This document shows positions 50,100-62,403 of a stretch of DNA of 64,000 nucleotides, one piece after another; position 1 is the stretch's first letter; each line of letters begins with the position of its first letter. The translations under genes and the position numbers were made by a program. The DNA lies in contig JAGTWJ010000002.1 of assembly GCA_020064725.1 (NCBI GenBank), positions 2,604,001 through 2,668,000 of the forward strand, given 5' to 3'. Below the pieces are notes generated by a model. That model saw only the letters and a program-made list of their open reading frames with translations, was not told the DNA's origin and did not search any database. Source of the DNA: Drechslerella dactyloides. Taxonomy: Eukaryota; Ascomycota; Orbiliomycetes; Orbiliales; Orbiliaceae.

Positions 50100-51825
50100 T
50101 TATAAGGAGACGTCGAGGACAAGGCTAACATCCCGGACTTGAGTCGTTGCCAGATCTTCCAGGACGGGAATCAGATCCAGCAGTTCGTTATCGTGCGCAT
50201 CGGAGAACCAGCTGCTCACGGGGAGAGCGTGCTGGGGATGGAAGATGTAGGACGTAGGCGAATTATCGATAATTATCGTATCCTTGAGGTCGCGCCCGAG
50301 TTGGGACAGATCCTAGCACATTGTCAGCGATACTATCAGACAAAACGAAGCGAATACGACGGGCGTACCTTCACATAGTTGCCCTGGTGGTTGTAGCAGC
50401 TGTCTCGGAATAGACGGTGGTGTACAACTGAGTGGATGTCGAGCTGATCAAGAAGGGGATCGCCGTACTGAAGAATGACATTAGTTCGGTCACGAGATCT
50501 TTATAGCCAGGGGCGAAAGTGCGTACCTTCGAGACGGATGCGGTGAACACTACAACCTCGTACAACTCGCCGACCCTCTTCATGAACTGGTCTACACCCG
50601 GCCGTTTGATGACATAGATATTATGGTAAGATCCCTCAATCTCAACGGGTATAGTGAAGTCCGGTTGTTGCAACAGTTGCTGTCGATAAGATATTAGCGT
50701 CACATGACCACTTTAAACGCTCCGGAAAATTAAGTGGAGAGAATTAAATGGAGGTATGAAATGTGAACTAACCCTAAAACTACTGTGGACGAGAGTCTCG
50801 TCCAAATCTAAGACAAGACATTTCTTGCCTTCATGCTCAGGGGCAATTGGTGGAAGCAACCATTTCGATTTCGAGTCGTCGCCAGGTAATATCGAGTCAG
50901 CAGGAACGGTTACTGGAACCATACCCAGGTCCGCTGCCCCACTATCTTGTCCGAGAGAGTCTGCGTCTGAATCATCCGTGTCGATCGGCGTTGACGGCCG
51001 AACGCTCGAAGTGGACTTGCGCTTCTCTTCTTTAGCTGGCGGGGTCGCTATTGTTACGGTGCCCTCGTCGGACCGAGCATCGCTAGGGTGCGAAGTGGCT
51101 GTGGAAGGGCCGATTCCGTATTCCGCTTCAGCGCTCGAAGAGCCCTGCGTTTCCTGCTCCTTTCTTATGGCTGGGGGGAGCGTATTATTCCCTGGCGCCT
51201 CAGGGGCCGGCGGAGGGGGGGTCGTGGAGATCTCTGGGCTCCGCGGAAATCTGGGATCGCTCGTTGTAGACTCTGTGGACGATTTGGCCAATGGTTCCTC
51301 GGTCTCCTTTATGGGGGCCGATGTGTCGTTCGCCGTAGAGGCTTCTTCGCCGACGGCGTCCTTCTCATTGAAAGACTCATCCTTTGCCGGCGGAACGTCT
51401 GCTCGGTCCTGTTCCTTCGATTTTCCTTCGGCGATTGCAGAGGGAACTCGCGCCTTGTCTCGCGTGTCTCCACGTGGCCGATCGACTTTCCTCGCGTTCT
51501 CGTCAACACCACCAGCATATGAATCCGGCGCCCTACAGCAATTCAATAGCGAGCTGAAGAACTTTGACGCTCCGCCCTGTTTGGTCGACTTTTGTGTGGA
51601 TCGTATGCTCGCTCCATCACCCCTTCTTCTCCGCTTGGAACCCTTGGCCGCATCGTTTTCTTCTACTAGACTAGCATTGTTCGCCGTCGTAGCTGTAGAT
51701 GTGGGAGATGAGTGTTGGTTCTTTGAATTTGGACGGGAGGGAACAAGTAAAGAATCCGGGTGGGGGTTTGAAGACGAGGAGTCGGCGAGAGGCATACCCG
51801 AGTCTGTGGGCTGAGCTTGCGACAT
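50100..51825 (-). CDS. psr1: Psr1/Psr2-type FCP1-family protein phosphatase
   Basis: HAD-superfamily Ser/Thr phosphatase of the SCP/FCP1 type. In yeast, Psr1 and Psr2 are membrane-linked and act in the general stress and sodium response with Whi2. Model (minus): 50773-51825, 50527-50679, 50369-50467, 50100-50312; 505 residues. The first 320 residues are disordered (Ser, Glu, Pro), with a basic cluster KRRRR and a SLLNCC motif, a possible lipid-attachment site. The catalytic block KKCLVLDLDETLVHSSF lies at residues 334-350, with nucleophile Asp 340 and acid Asp 342. IPVEIEGSYHNIYVIKRPG, YEVVVFTASVSKYGDPLLDQ, RDSCYNHQGNYVKDLSQLGR and IIIDNSPTSYIFHP follow, and the protein ends VRDVSLVLDVSL. The catalytic domain is complete. 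The region upstream is a striking 1.58-kb ATG-free leader. Confidence 0.93.
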
Positions 51826-53401
51826 CCTGGACAGGCGGCGATGCTACGCAGGAACGGGGTTCGGATTCCTGCGAATAACACGTGCGGACAAGTCCTTCAG
51901 GAGCGAGGTAACCCTTGTAAGGGGATTCTGGATTTCTATTAGCGCTTTGTCGCAACTTCGCGAATCCGCCGGTGGTGATGGTGCGGATGATATCGTCGAT
52001 GGAATTTGATTGTACGCACCTCCGCTACCTGTTCCAACCGCTTGAGGGATCCTGGGAGGGAAACGCGGCTGAGGGAGTCGCAACGGACTTCTTTCCAGGG
52101 CACCCCGCCGTGATCGATCGTGCGGATATCTAGATACGTATTTGCTTCCGGCGGTAGAGTTTGGTGGAATCGAGATCGGATCTGACGGCAGTCGGCGGTC
52201 GTATGTTAGATAAATTCTCCCCAAACACAGTCGTCCGCCAAAGACAGCCAACACCGCAGCCTTCCCACCGGCGAACGTGATCCGTCCAACCAACCGCCAC
52301 CGACTCGAGTCGAATTATCGCCGCGCACCGAACACGTTGAGATCCGGTTTCGCAGGTCAAGAATGGGGAGCAATCGCCGGGAGCGTGGGTCTGCGATGCG
52401 GTGGTACAAAACGTTCTCCGTCCCGCCTTCCTTGCTGACTCGAGGGCGATGACCAGCCGGCTAACAGAGATTATTCTCTCCCAGGAAAAACACCGTTAAG
52501 GAGCGGATGAACGTACTCTATCTGTCCCGCCTCTGAAACCCCCTCCAGAAAAATATCCCAGCTGAAGAAAAGGTCGGCCGATAGCGGAAAACGAGGACGC
52601 GACGACGATGGCCGGGCGATATCGACGGGAAAGGCCGAACAGTCGACGAAAGGGAGCCGAACCAAGGAAAAGCCGGATCGCAACGAATGCTCCTCTGCAG
52701 ACGAAACGTGCCAAACGGTTGGAAAGGCTCTATTGAGCGAACGGACCGGGTTTGTAGGAATGGGAAAGAAATTGAGAATAACAGAAGATCAAAAGTCAAA
52801 AAAAGATAAAAGGAAGGGCTGAAGAGTTCGAATTCAACGACGGAATCAGAGAAGAAAAGAAAATCAAAGAGAAAAGAAAAGGCCCGTGATCAACTGATCC
52901 TTGAGGGTGAAAAATAATAAAAAAAATACACGAAAGCAATATACTTTTGCTAAGCCGGCGGCGTCTTTGCAAACAGGGTTGACAAGCGACCGTCAGTCAG
53001 ACCGCAAAGGCGACTCGGGAGGGTGGAGATGGTGTGGAGATGGCGGTGAGCGGATGAACCAGACGTCAGGAAGAAGAGGAAGAGAGAAGAGAGGAGGAAG
53101 ATCAAAAGATCACGTTGGCAGCCAGCCAGGATGGCAGGCAGGAGGAAGACAGGCGCAGGCAGAGGCAGGCAGGCGGCACTAGTCTGTCAAGTGCAGCCCG
53201 TTTGTTCAGTCGTCCGAGTGCGGGAAATGAGAGGAAGTATTCCGAGTGCAAGCCAGAGAGAGGAAAACAAAGAGCGCGAAAGAAGGCCACTCAGCAAGTG
53301 CACCGGTAAGTCAGTCAATCAGTCAATCAATCAAGATCAAATCTCGCGGATTGAGATTTGGATTTCGGACCAAACTGAGTTAAGAGAATAGTGAAGAGTA
53401 T
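51826..53401 (-). promoter_or_regulatory. Exceptionally long ATG-free leader upstream of psr1
   Basis: Across 1,576 bases next to the psr1 start there is no ATG at all on the minus strand, while about 17 occur on the plus strand. The distal part (about 53020-53180) is pyrimidine-rich on the minus strand and could be the transcription start region, giving a leader (spliced or not) of about 1.2-1.5 kb. The absence of ATG is directly visible; the leader and its extent are inferred. Confidence 0.6.
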
Positions 53402-54972
53402 CATGGAGAGGGTCAGAAGAAATTGAAATTAAGGGTGGCCGAGGCGTGTCGCTTATTTGCCCGCCGGCCTTTCCTTCGAGGCTGGTTGGCTGGGCTGGCA
53501 GAACACCCCGGATTCTATTCCCAGCGTGCACTTGTGTCCTTATTCCTGTCCCAAATGCTTCGTATAATCTCAGCAGATGCGGCGGCGGCTTCGCTGTTTC
53601 CCGAGGTAGACGACAGCGCTGATAGCTGACAAGGCAAAAGAACCAGCAGGATCAAGACTGCGGGCGCTCAAGAACCCAATGAGAAAAAAAATTTCGCTCG
53701 TCGACCTCATGCAGCACTGACGAGGAAAGACGCCAAAGCGACAGGTTGCAGCGCAGGTAAGCAAGGCTCTGGGATTGGCTCTTTCCTCGCGGCAGCGCGA
53801 TCCTTCCGTTCGCTCACCAAGCAGACTAGCTCTTTAAACTGACTCTCCTGCGAGGCTCTGTTGGGCGGCCGTCTAATCTTGTCCGCCCCCCGATCACCGG
53901 AGCGCTGGGCGTGGGGTGCTGGATCTGAGCGCTCTTGATGCAGCGCAAACGCTGACCCCCCGAAAAAGATGCGCCCCGTCCAATTGCAAACTGGCCGACG
54001 GCTGCTGCAGATTTCCTAATATCGGGAGGGTAAAACACCGCAAATTTGGTGCCCATGCAAAGACGATTCGACACAAGATCGAAAAGCGTGGGAGAAGAAG
54101 AAAAACGTGGTCACCATTTAATGAGGACAGTAATCATGCTAGGGTGTGGCCGAACCCAAGCGAAATAAGGTTGGGAAGGGGGAAGGCCCGTGGTCCATAT
54201 GGATTAATACATGAGTCTGTGATACCATTATCAAGTTGCCCACCTTCGTGTGCATCAGTCGATATAGATATAGTTTATGGGTTGAGCTGATACCTATCCA
54301 AAGATGCCCTTGAATTGGTCCTAGGGCGCAAGAACAACGGATACTACATGCCCGCCGCCACTCTGCATCCTATCGCTCCTGCCGACCGAAGGCATGAAGA
54401 GGCGGGAAAGAACGCTCAGACTGACTTTACATTGCATATGGCGTATCCACTAACGGAACAGCCAGGGGCAAGTCATCCAGCTAGTGTTTGTCTCCAGCTG
54501 GACGGCTGCTCCATAATCTGGACTGCGATCGACCGTCTGTGAGCCGAAGTGGATTCGCGGTCGCGATTGATGCCGCCTCAACATACATATGTATTATGGG
54601 GCGCCTCGCCCCACGATGGTGGGAGAAAGTTTGATACATTATAACTCCAAACGATATAGTAAATATCGGTCAGTTGATCAGGTCAGGCCCAGTGTCGCTC
54701 CGCGTACCTACAGCCGTCCGCATGCATGCCTACATACATAAGTACGGATATAACTACCAGACACTTGAATGTTAATCAAGAGAGTTTAACAGGTGAAACA
54801 AAAACAGCTGTCAACTAAATCGAATCTCAGGACCTCCAAAAGATCTATATCTCGTTGATACAAGGGCGCTCCGTCTGATTAATCTACTCCAAAACCTCAA
54901 ATCAAAATAGCGAGAAGGTCAGCCTCCGCCGAACGGTCCCCGCCGTCAGCGGCCGTACCCACACCATGCCAG

Positions 54973-55176
54973 ATGCATCTTCAACCCCCGCCAGCGCATT
55001 CCCCTTCGAGGCCGTCTTCACTCCCACTGGCAATCTCGCTGCCAGGTGCCCCTGGAACCGTCATCGCATTCGACCTAGTCCAGGGACCCGATCAAATTCA
55101 TTACAACTTCACCACATCCAACGCCTGTGCCATTGCATTCCCCGATAAGATTCTGATAATGCGAGGGCCGAGGTAG
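54973..55176 (+). CDS. Small ORF, doubtful
   Basis: ATG-started frame of 67 residues. Its second half (GTVIAFDLVQGPDQIHYNFT, then ACAIAFPDKILIMRGPR) has a protein-like amino-acid pattern and C-ending codons, unlike most frames in this block. The first half reads better in a different frame (ATG 54966, SSTPASAFPFEAVFTPTG), so it could be a frameshifted remnant of a longer gene. I recognise no family, and chance remains likely. Confidence 0.2.
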   Translation: MHLQPPPAHSPSRPSSLPLAISLPGAPGTVIAFDLVQGPDQIHYNFTTSNACAIAFPDKILIMRGPR

Positions 55177-56621
55177 CGTTGTCGTCGACAGAACTAAGAA
55201 ACATCAGAGCGGATCCCGCTCATCAAAGCCAAATGTTTCAAAGAAAACCCCATCACTAGCATTTCGCGAAGAACCATCCCCCTGGTCAACACCCACCCAA
55301 ATTTTCGAGGCCCGGCATCTGTTAGGCTCCACTTTTCGAGCGGAGAGCCGACGGTCCCCACCCTTGCCAAACCCCCGGGGCCTCAGGTCTAAGAAGGTCG
55401 AGAAGAACGCAGGCGACACGGCCTACAGAGCAGGCAAGCAAGCCACGATCCTTTCGAAAAGGAAGGGGATGGTTTATTAGCAGTTGGATTGCAGCCCCCC
55501 TTGTCCAACAGGCTGGACTGCCGTATTGCCCCGTCCGTGGAACCCCACCAAACAGATGCAATCCACCCAACCCAAACCCGGCCAGCCAAAAAAGATGCAT
55601 TCATGCATGCAGTTCTTTTTCCGCTTAATCCTTTCTTCCTCTCTTTTCTGTCATTCTCTGCCCTGCGTTCACCGAGACTATCCTCTGCCTAGCCTCGGAA
55701 ACGCTCTCCTCCGCCAGCCCTTGACCCGCTTTTAAATTCCTTTTGCCCACTCGCCACACTATAGCCGCTGGGCGGGACGATGAAGGCAGCCGAAGAACAG
55801 AGTGCCTCAGTCCATAAACCAATCATGTCCCGAAGCTGTACATACTTCTGGTTCAGTTCAGCCTCGACTGAGATGAACCACGCGCTCGACCCGATCTTTG
55901 GTACAGCGACAGCGATATTCCCAAATTCGAGCTTACACATATACTGCATGAATAGGTAACAGTAGGTGCGATGCGGATATCCTCCGTCTGTATCCGTTCT
56001 TTCTGACCCTAAGGAAAGGGAAAGGCTTTCCCAATTTGTCGGCATTGTGTACACATCTCTTCACACCGCTGCCTTCAGCTGTGCCGGACATCCTACGGGA
56101 GAGCAAAAACGATGCAGGGCGGGGTAGCTACGAAATACATTTAGGAATGTCCAAGTATCAATCCATGTTCCCATCTCGCCTCCTCTGTCGCCGTTCTTAC
56201 CTGTTCCCCGAATTGCTCGCTTTCAGCTTGCCACTAACGTAAACGAGAGTGCTGCTATCTTTGTCGACATCGACAGCCTTCCGCGCTCCGGCAGAGACAC
56301 TGTGGAGAAAGTGGAGAGAAAACGGAAAGGTTCATGCGCTTATAAACCGCTGGCCACACCAGCAGAAAATGCCAAGAGGCAAACCGGGGCCTTGGAAAAC
56401 TCGAAAGTTTAAGCTGGCCGGCTTGTCTGGATTTCTGCTTGTCTTGGCGTAGACGTGCATAAAGGCTGTGTTCAGATAACCAACTGTCTGTGTCTGCACA
56501 ACATTGCCGGCTGTATCCAATCCCAAGCAAAATCCATCGACATGGGCAATTCTTTAGCTCAGACAACAACGTGCACGATAGGATTTTGGTGCTTTTTTCT
56601 GGCTGGCGTCCGCATCCTCTT

Positions 56622-56665
56622 CGCATACTAACTAGCCAGCCGGGATGCTGGCTAGTTAGTATGCG
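56622..56665. repeat. Perfect 19-bp hairpin with 6-base loop
   Basis: CGCATACTAACTAGCCAGC (56622-56640) and its exact reverse complement (56647-56665) flank the loop CGGGAT. No direct repeats bracket it that I can see. Confidence 0.8.
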
Positions 56666-57711
56666 CAAGAAGGAAAAGAAAAATTCCAGACCATTAACAC
56701 TACTTCTGCATCGCATGCACTCGCAAGCCAGGTATACTCTGTCTGTCAAATGTCTGTCATGCACACTTATCAGTACATGTAGCATGGACCAGCATGCTTT
56801 CTGGCCGGCGCTTGCGATTGGTGCAAATGCCTTCCGCTTGTGGGGAACCGGAACCTGAGCCAATCTCAGCGCTATGATTAGGGCGTTTGCGCTGATAGAC
56901 CCTCGTGAGGATGTACCGTTCTCAACGACAAGATTTGTTGGTACCAAGATGCCCATAACGTGCTTGCCGATGTGTCGATGTAACAGAGAATATTGACAGC
57001 CTTGTGTTGAAGCAGGTTACGCATGGACGTACAGTACCTTGCGCAGAGGGAAACAAGAGACGTCCATGGCAAGTTTAAATGTCCGCTACGTTACAGAGTA
57101 CACCATGTACCTTGGAATTTAAGAACCAAGACCCTCTAAATCAAGATGCCAGCTGCTATCGGCTCGCCGAGATAAATATCCATACACGCGTAAACTGGTA
57201 GCCCGTTTGTACAGGCTGCAGCTGTCGATACCGCACTTGCATGTATACATCGCCAGCGTACAAAAGCTAAAGCCAATGGCGGTCATCCCGTTTAATGCTC
57301 CTACTTTGGTATCGATTCATGAGATCAGCGTACCATCTACAAGTCGCTGATCAACTGATATCACAAAAACAAAATACTTAGGGGTTCTCGACGACCAACG
57401 ACATTGCCCGATATATACTTATCCAAAGGTCGACACACGCAAAATGCAATGATAAGTAAGTAGTAGTTATAATAGGGATGTATCGATATAAGTCTGAGTC
57501 CAAACGGATCTCTCGGAAAAAATAAGGTAGCGACAAGGCAAATATGCATCATGCTTCGGCATATTTTCCAGCACTAGATAGGCCAGGCGGAGCTTGTGTG
57601 CGGTACCCCACGCGCGGCCTCGGTACACGTATCTACGGAGCTTAACGGAACTTTTAATTAAGATCCAAATGCACGGTGCCATGCGAGTGTGTCCCATACC
57701 GTATCCTATTT

Positions 57712-59690
57712 TGGAGACCGACCACCTTCAGGTAGCTCGCTAGTATGGCGGTCTCGCAAAATAAACGCGTGAACTTAATTAATTATAAAATAATTATATA
57801 ATCTTAGCAAGCTGCATCAATTCAAGGGCGGCGTCTAGCTTGCGAGTCAACTTCACTAATAAATCTAGAGATCAGTGAAGAGGTATGCCGATATGGTGAT
57901 AGAATTCAGGGCTGCAGTTCATTGTATCAAGTAATCAATCTTGAAAATATACTTATTATTCGGGCATTTTGGAGAGAACTCCGAGCACGCGAACAGATTA
58001 TATTTGTTGGCTGAATCCATAATACCCGTGATAACAAGGCGATATCGCTGTTATTTGGGTGAAAATTACGTCAGATCAAGATATTGCGACATCGCGCAGC
58101 AACAGCTCGTCAATTAGTCACAGCTCGGGCGATGACACGCGGGCCCTTGAACTGCGGGTCAACAGGGTCATGCTTAACTTATGAGATGCGAGTTCGCAAT
58201 AAGCAGCTAGTATTCATTATATTCATCATATACATGAGTATATATAAAGTCAACGTCCAACATCAGCCTACTAAAACAAGAAAATTTCAATGCACATTTC
58301 TGAATCCGAATAAAAAAGTGCCGCAACTACCTCTCTTAACCTGGGCGACCCACAGATCCTCAGACTAGCCATGAAATTCGGGACGGACATATATATATGC
58401 ATACAGGGACGAATAGATTGAACAGATCAATCGATTCACAGATACCTATCTTACCTCTGCATTGCTAATGAACCGCGAATGAGTTAGATACACGTACACG
58501 ATTGTGCGACCTACGATAATCAAAAATCCTAGCCTCCGTAAATTCTAAGCTTCTCCATAATGTCCAGCATATGCTCATCGATGCTCATGTGAATCACATG
58601 TTAACTCGATCGCTTCGCAGGCCAAAAGGCGGCGGTCTGGCTTCGCGAGACAAGACATAACCACTAGTTCTTTGATATCATTGTATTAACTCTTTTCCGG
58701 CGAGCTAGACGGTGAGATCTCATCGAGCTAGGGCCGGTAGTCTGGTTCACAAGACAAGCTTCAACTAGCAGAGATCGGTTAGTAAGGGCTTTCCTACATA
58801 TATGAGGAAGCAAGTTAATTGTTAGAGGGCATCGTTTCCACACACATCACCGTGCACGCGTGCACCTAGCACGTTGGTGAGCCCGCGGGGATCAAGCTCA
58901 ATTGACGGGTTTGTCGCCAACTGTTGAACAAAACCAGTCTCGACGGCAGACTTGCGCCGAGACGAGAAATATATATACCTATAATGAGGTCAAACTAAGC
59001 GCAGGCTAGATAATGGATGTATGTAAGCCAGCCAAAATCTGATCAAATGATATATGAGACCGGCCGATATCGCCACGCGCGCCATTGCGACGACCCAAGA
59101 GGGCAGTAATCGACCTATTCTACGAGATGAGAGTACCCGGTATTAATCCAGCTACTCCACGCACTTGTTTCAAATCCCATGTAGTATAAGTCAGGCCAGT
59201 GCAAAAACGTTACAAGTGCAACAGATGTGGACGGCATGAGTAATACCAAAACAAATGGCCTATCTTATGCCAGAAAAGATGAGAAAGTAATGAAATATTT
59301 TATCCCATATCATCCTGGCATAACATATGCTTTAATTTCGTCGGGTTTTACGGCATAGATTAGGCCATATGTTTTGGCATTACTTACGTCATTCTCCTGG
59401 ACTGGCATAAAGCGCGAAGGGTGAACCCGGTGATATTTTAGGCCATAGATCAAGAGCGGTATAGAATTTTATATATTTAACACCTTCAAGTGCTCGTAGG
59501 CGTGTTATATAATTATTCTACACGACAAAATCTATGATTCCAGACTTAAAATGCAGTCAATGCTCCAACTACCCTTTAAGTTACAAACCAGGCATTGGCC
59601 TCTAACTAGCATACGTAATTAAGGCTACAGGACTACGTCTGTCTAGCTTCTGGCTCACGAGACAATACAGGACTTCGCGAGACAAATACT
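57712..59690. repeat. Scattered relatives of the TCTCG/CGAGAC foldback arm
   Basis: Degenerate copies of the arm consensus TCTGGYTYRCGAGAC occur at 58634-58651 (GGTCTGGCTTCGCGAGAC), about 58739-58753 (TCTGGTTCACAAGAC) and 59650-59662 (TGGCTCACGAGAC), with a bare TTCGCGAGAC at about 59673-59682. A weaker inverted pair, GAGACCG/CGGTCTC, lies around 57714-57753. Differences are mostly transitions. They look like decayed halves of the small foldback elements seen intact at 60006-60078. Confidence 0.45.
59241..59382. mobile_element. MITE-like element with 31-bp terminal inverted repeats
   Basis: The left end (59241-59271, starting TAATACCAAAACAAATGGCC) and right end (59352-59382, ending GGCCATATGTTTTGGCATTA) are inverted copies matching at 26 of 31 positions. 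The 142-bp interior is AT-rich and non-coding. A further partial match (TTAGGCCATAGAT) lies near 59436-59450. A clear target-site duplication is not visible. Size and structure fit a miniature inverted-repeat transposable element of unassigned family. Confidence 0.6.
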
Positions 59691-60005
59691 CTAGTTCATT
59701 ATATTGATATTTATTATTATTTTAATCTACGTATACTATATAATCTTCAATGACAGTTAAAATTGTGGTCTCACAGGATACATACACCCACAGAACTCTA
59801 TAATTTATTTCATATGACTATGGAATTCGACATCGATTCAATTCTTTTGATTTGCCAGTGACCGTCTACGGATCTAGCTACAATCCCCTAGCTTAGGCAC
59901 GTATACGTGTATACATGCCGACGTAGTATCTTCGGCTTCAGACATCAACCTGTCAGTGTGCACATGTACCTTAACATACTGATACTCTTAGTGTTCTAAC
60001 TTTTG

Positions 60006-60078
60006 TTCTGGATTGGTCTCGTAAACCAGACCCTCCCTTTTCCAAAGGGAGGGTGTGGTTTACGAGACCATTCTGGAT
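60006..60078. mobile_element. 57-bp foldback element flanked by an 8-bp direct repeat
   Basis: The element spans 60014-60070 and begins TGGTCTCGTAAACCAGAC. It pairs with itself at 26 of 27 positions around a three-base loop (60041-60043). The direct repeat TTCTGGAT lies exactly on both sides (60006-60013 and 60071-60078). This is the structure of an inserted palindromic MITE with an 8-bp target-site duplication, the length typical of hAT transposons. Family assignment is inferred. Confidence 0.7.
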
Positions 60079-62403
60079 CTGATTTCCGCACCGGGAAGCC
60101 GTTGCACCCGAACCTCGAGCTATGCCTATCTATTATATTACCGCAAATCACATCCAACGTTCAAAGTATGCATTCAAACGTAGTATAATCGGGATACTAT
60201 GTCACCGTGTTTTATTGATAGATATGCACTAGATAAGCAGTTAGGCCTGTAAAAACTTTTACACAAAGTCTCCATAGACGTCAATAGTGATGTTAAATGT
60301 TCGAATTTGCAAGTCGATTATTCCGTTGACCGCCCTGTATATATTACTTACAGGTGCATCGTCATGCTGCTTTACTATAGATCACAGGTCATATATGCGC
60401 GTTTAGAGTTTGTCGAGCCGAAAGGAATTCATCGAGGCGTCTAACTCGTCGCCGCTACATAATGAGGATGGGAGGCTGGAATTCTGCGGAGGCAACCTTG
60501 GTCGGCCACCAATGGGGCATGATGCACAAGGCCATCAAGCTTCGGCACAATGACTCTGTATCTCCCTATAGGTCCACGTATTTTAAAGAATGCGTACACG
60601 CATGTGTACGATATTACATTAATCAAGCGCAACGGCTTAAGTTAACGTTTTGGTATGTCAGAACCTGGATTTGACCCAGCTCGAGCCACAATGTCAGCAG
60701 GATATATCGATATCTGTATAATGATGAATTTATCATTACATGTCGGCAGACAGGACAAGAAAGCGAGAAATCTAAACTCGTCGATTTTTATGCTTTGCCA
60801 CACGCTGGTCATGGGGCCAGCGCTATGCGCGCGTCCTTCAGATGTTAAACCGATCTGACAACACTACGATTTCGACTTGGCTTGCGGGTTGGAAGTTTTC
60901 GACTGAGGATGACCTCACTGGACCCTGTATATAATGCACAGCCGCCTTCGGCCATCACTTCTTAATGTATTGATACATATTGCTTCTTATAAAAAAAAGA
61001 CTTCGAGGTATAGATCTCTGTAACACGTCAAGGAATTTAAATCTATGCAACTCCTTACCTAGTGTGTAACGACACTACGCAACTCCTCATGCACTAGCCA
61101 CTAGCAGTCCATACCCACTAGAGCGTCAGCCCAGCACCAGAACCAGCTAAACCGCGACGACATCTGCACCGCCCACCCATGGGCATCATATCCGAATAAG
61201 CTTAATTATAACCGGCCACGAGCCGAATCGAACCCTCCTCGTCAAAAGAGCTAGTATACCCCTTCGCCGTCTACAGATCGTCAGAGAATGTTTCAATTCG
61301 ATCTGTACGCCACATACGTACGTACCGCACTACATTGTCTATTCCAACCCGAATAATCGATGCATGTCCGTGTACAGATCCGGTTACCACACCGTTAACG
61401 TTATCCAGAAGTGCAGATCTGTGCGTCAGTGTGGGTGTAGTAGATCTAGATGTATATCTCCGCGGATGTACGTACCATAATGGCGTCTTGCTGTGCATGC
61501 GTGGGAGGCACGGTTGGCTGTGATTGGGTTACGCTAGGCTGTTGGGATAATAATACGGCAGATGTTATGCGGGGATGCGTGTCTGGCATAGAGAAACTTC
61601 GAAACGTCGGGAGGGCCTGTTCGCTCATGTACTTTCCCATCTCTATTCGGCTATCTGAATTTACTTAAACGGTAGTAAGCGGGTCGCAGTTAGGAAGTTG
61701 CCTCCACATTTGTCAGCATGTCTATTACGAGGGTCTCGAGTTATACGATTGGTAGGTATACAACCATATACAACTGGGATATTTCACGACTAGGGGCATA
61801 GATTAATGGTTTAGTCGGGCCAATCAGATGTAGCATAGGTTGTTCATTGTGTATACGTATCCTACTTGCTATAGACTATTATGATGAACGAATGTTGGAA
61901 AGGGAAAGAAATATCGGTTCGATTGATTGCGTCCTAGATTATACTGAAAGCAGACTAAAGAAGCAACCAACGATTGACAATCATTTTTTTGTCATCCCGT
62001 TTTCGTAAATGTGTAGCCAAACAGCGTATCCTGCTTTTCCAATCCCTCTATCAAAACATCCTATCCCATTGCACGGATCCGCCCACCGTAAAAATGACCA
62101 AAACAGATTTAAGAAAAACTCCATTCGACCGCTATCATATCCGCCCATTGCATAGCCGCGTAAAAAAAAACAAGGAAACGATGCGTAAGCGCAACGATTA
62201 TAGAAATACACTCAATCAAGTGAAAGGAAACGGGCCCTTGTGAAAAGCCCGGAAGAACCAAGAAAAAGCGATCGTGGTATGCCTTCGTCCGTATAAGAAA
62301 AACAACGCCGTCGGGTAATGTGATGTTCGGTGCAAAAAGAAAGAAGAAGAATAATGTATAGAGAAGAGAATCGATCGAGGTTTGAACGAATAGGTTTCTC
62401 TGT

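Larger units (their letters stand above)
53402..62403. other. 9-kb gene-poor block, AT-rich and repeat-bearing in its right half
   Basis: No gene with a recognisable domain was found. The longest frame (233 codons, minus strand, 56255-56956) spans the hairpin at 56622-56665 and has no family resemblance. From about 57700 to 62350 the sequence is AT-rich with many TATATA runs. It contains the foldback at 60006-60078, the MITE-like element at 59241-59382 and several related TCTGG..CGAGAC motifs. It resembles a decayed transposon-rich compartment, but no transposase remnant is readable. Confidence 0.45.

Noticed and set aside
56255..56956. 233-codon minus-strand frame
   Set aside because: Longest frame in its block, but erratic composition with many Cys and Arg, no domain, and it runs through a perfect hairpin. 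Most likely chance.
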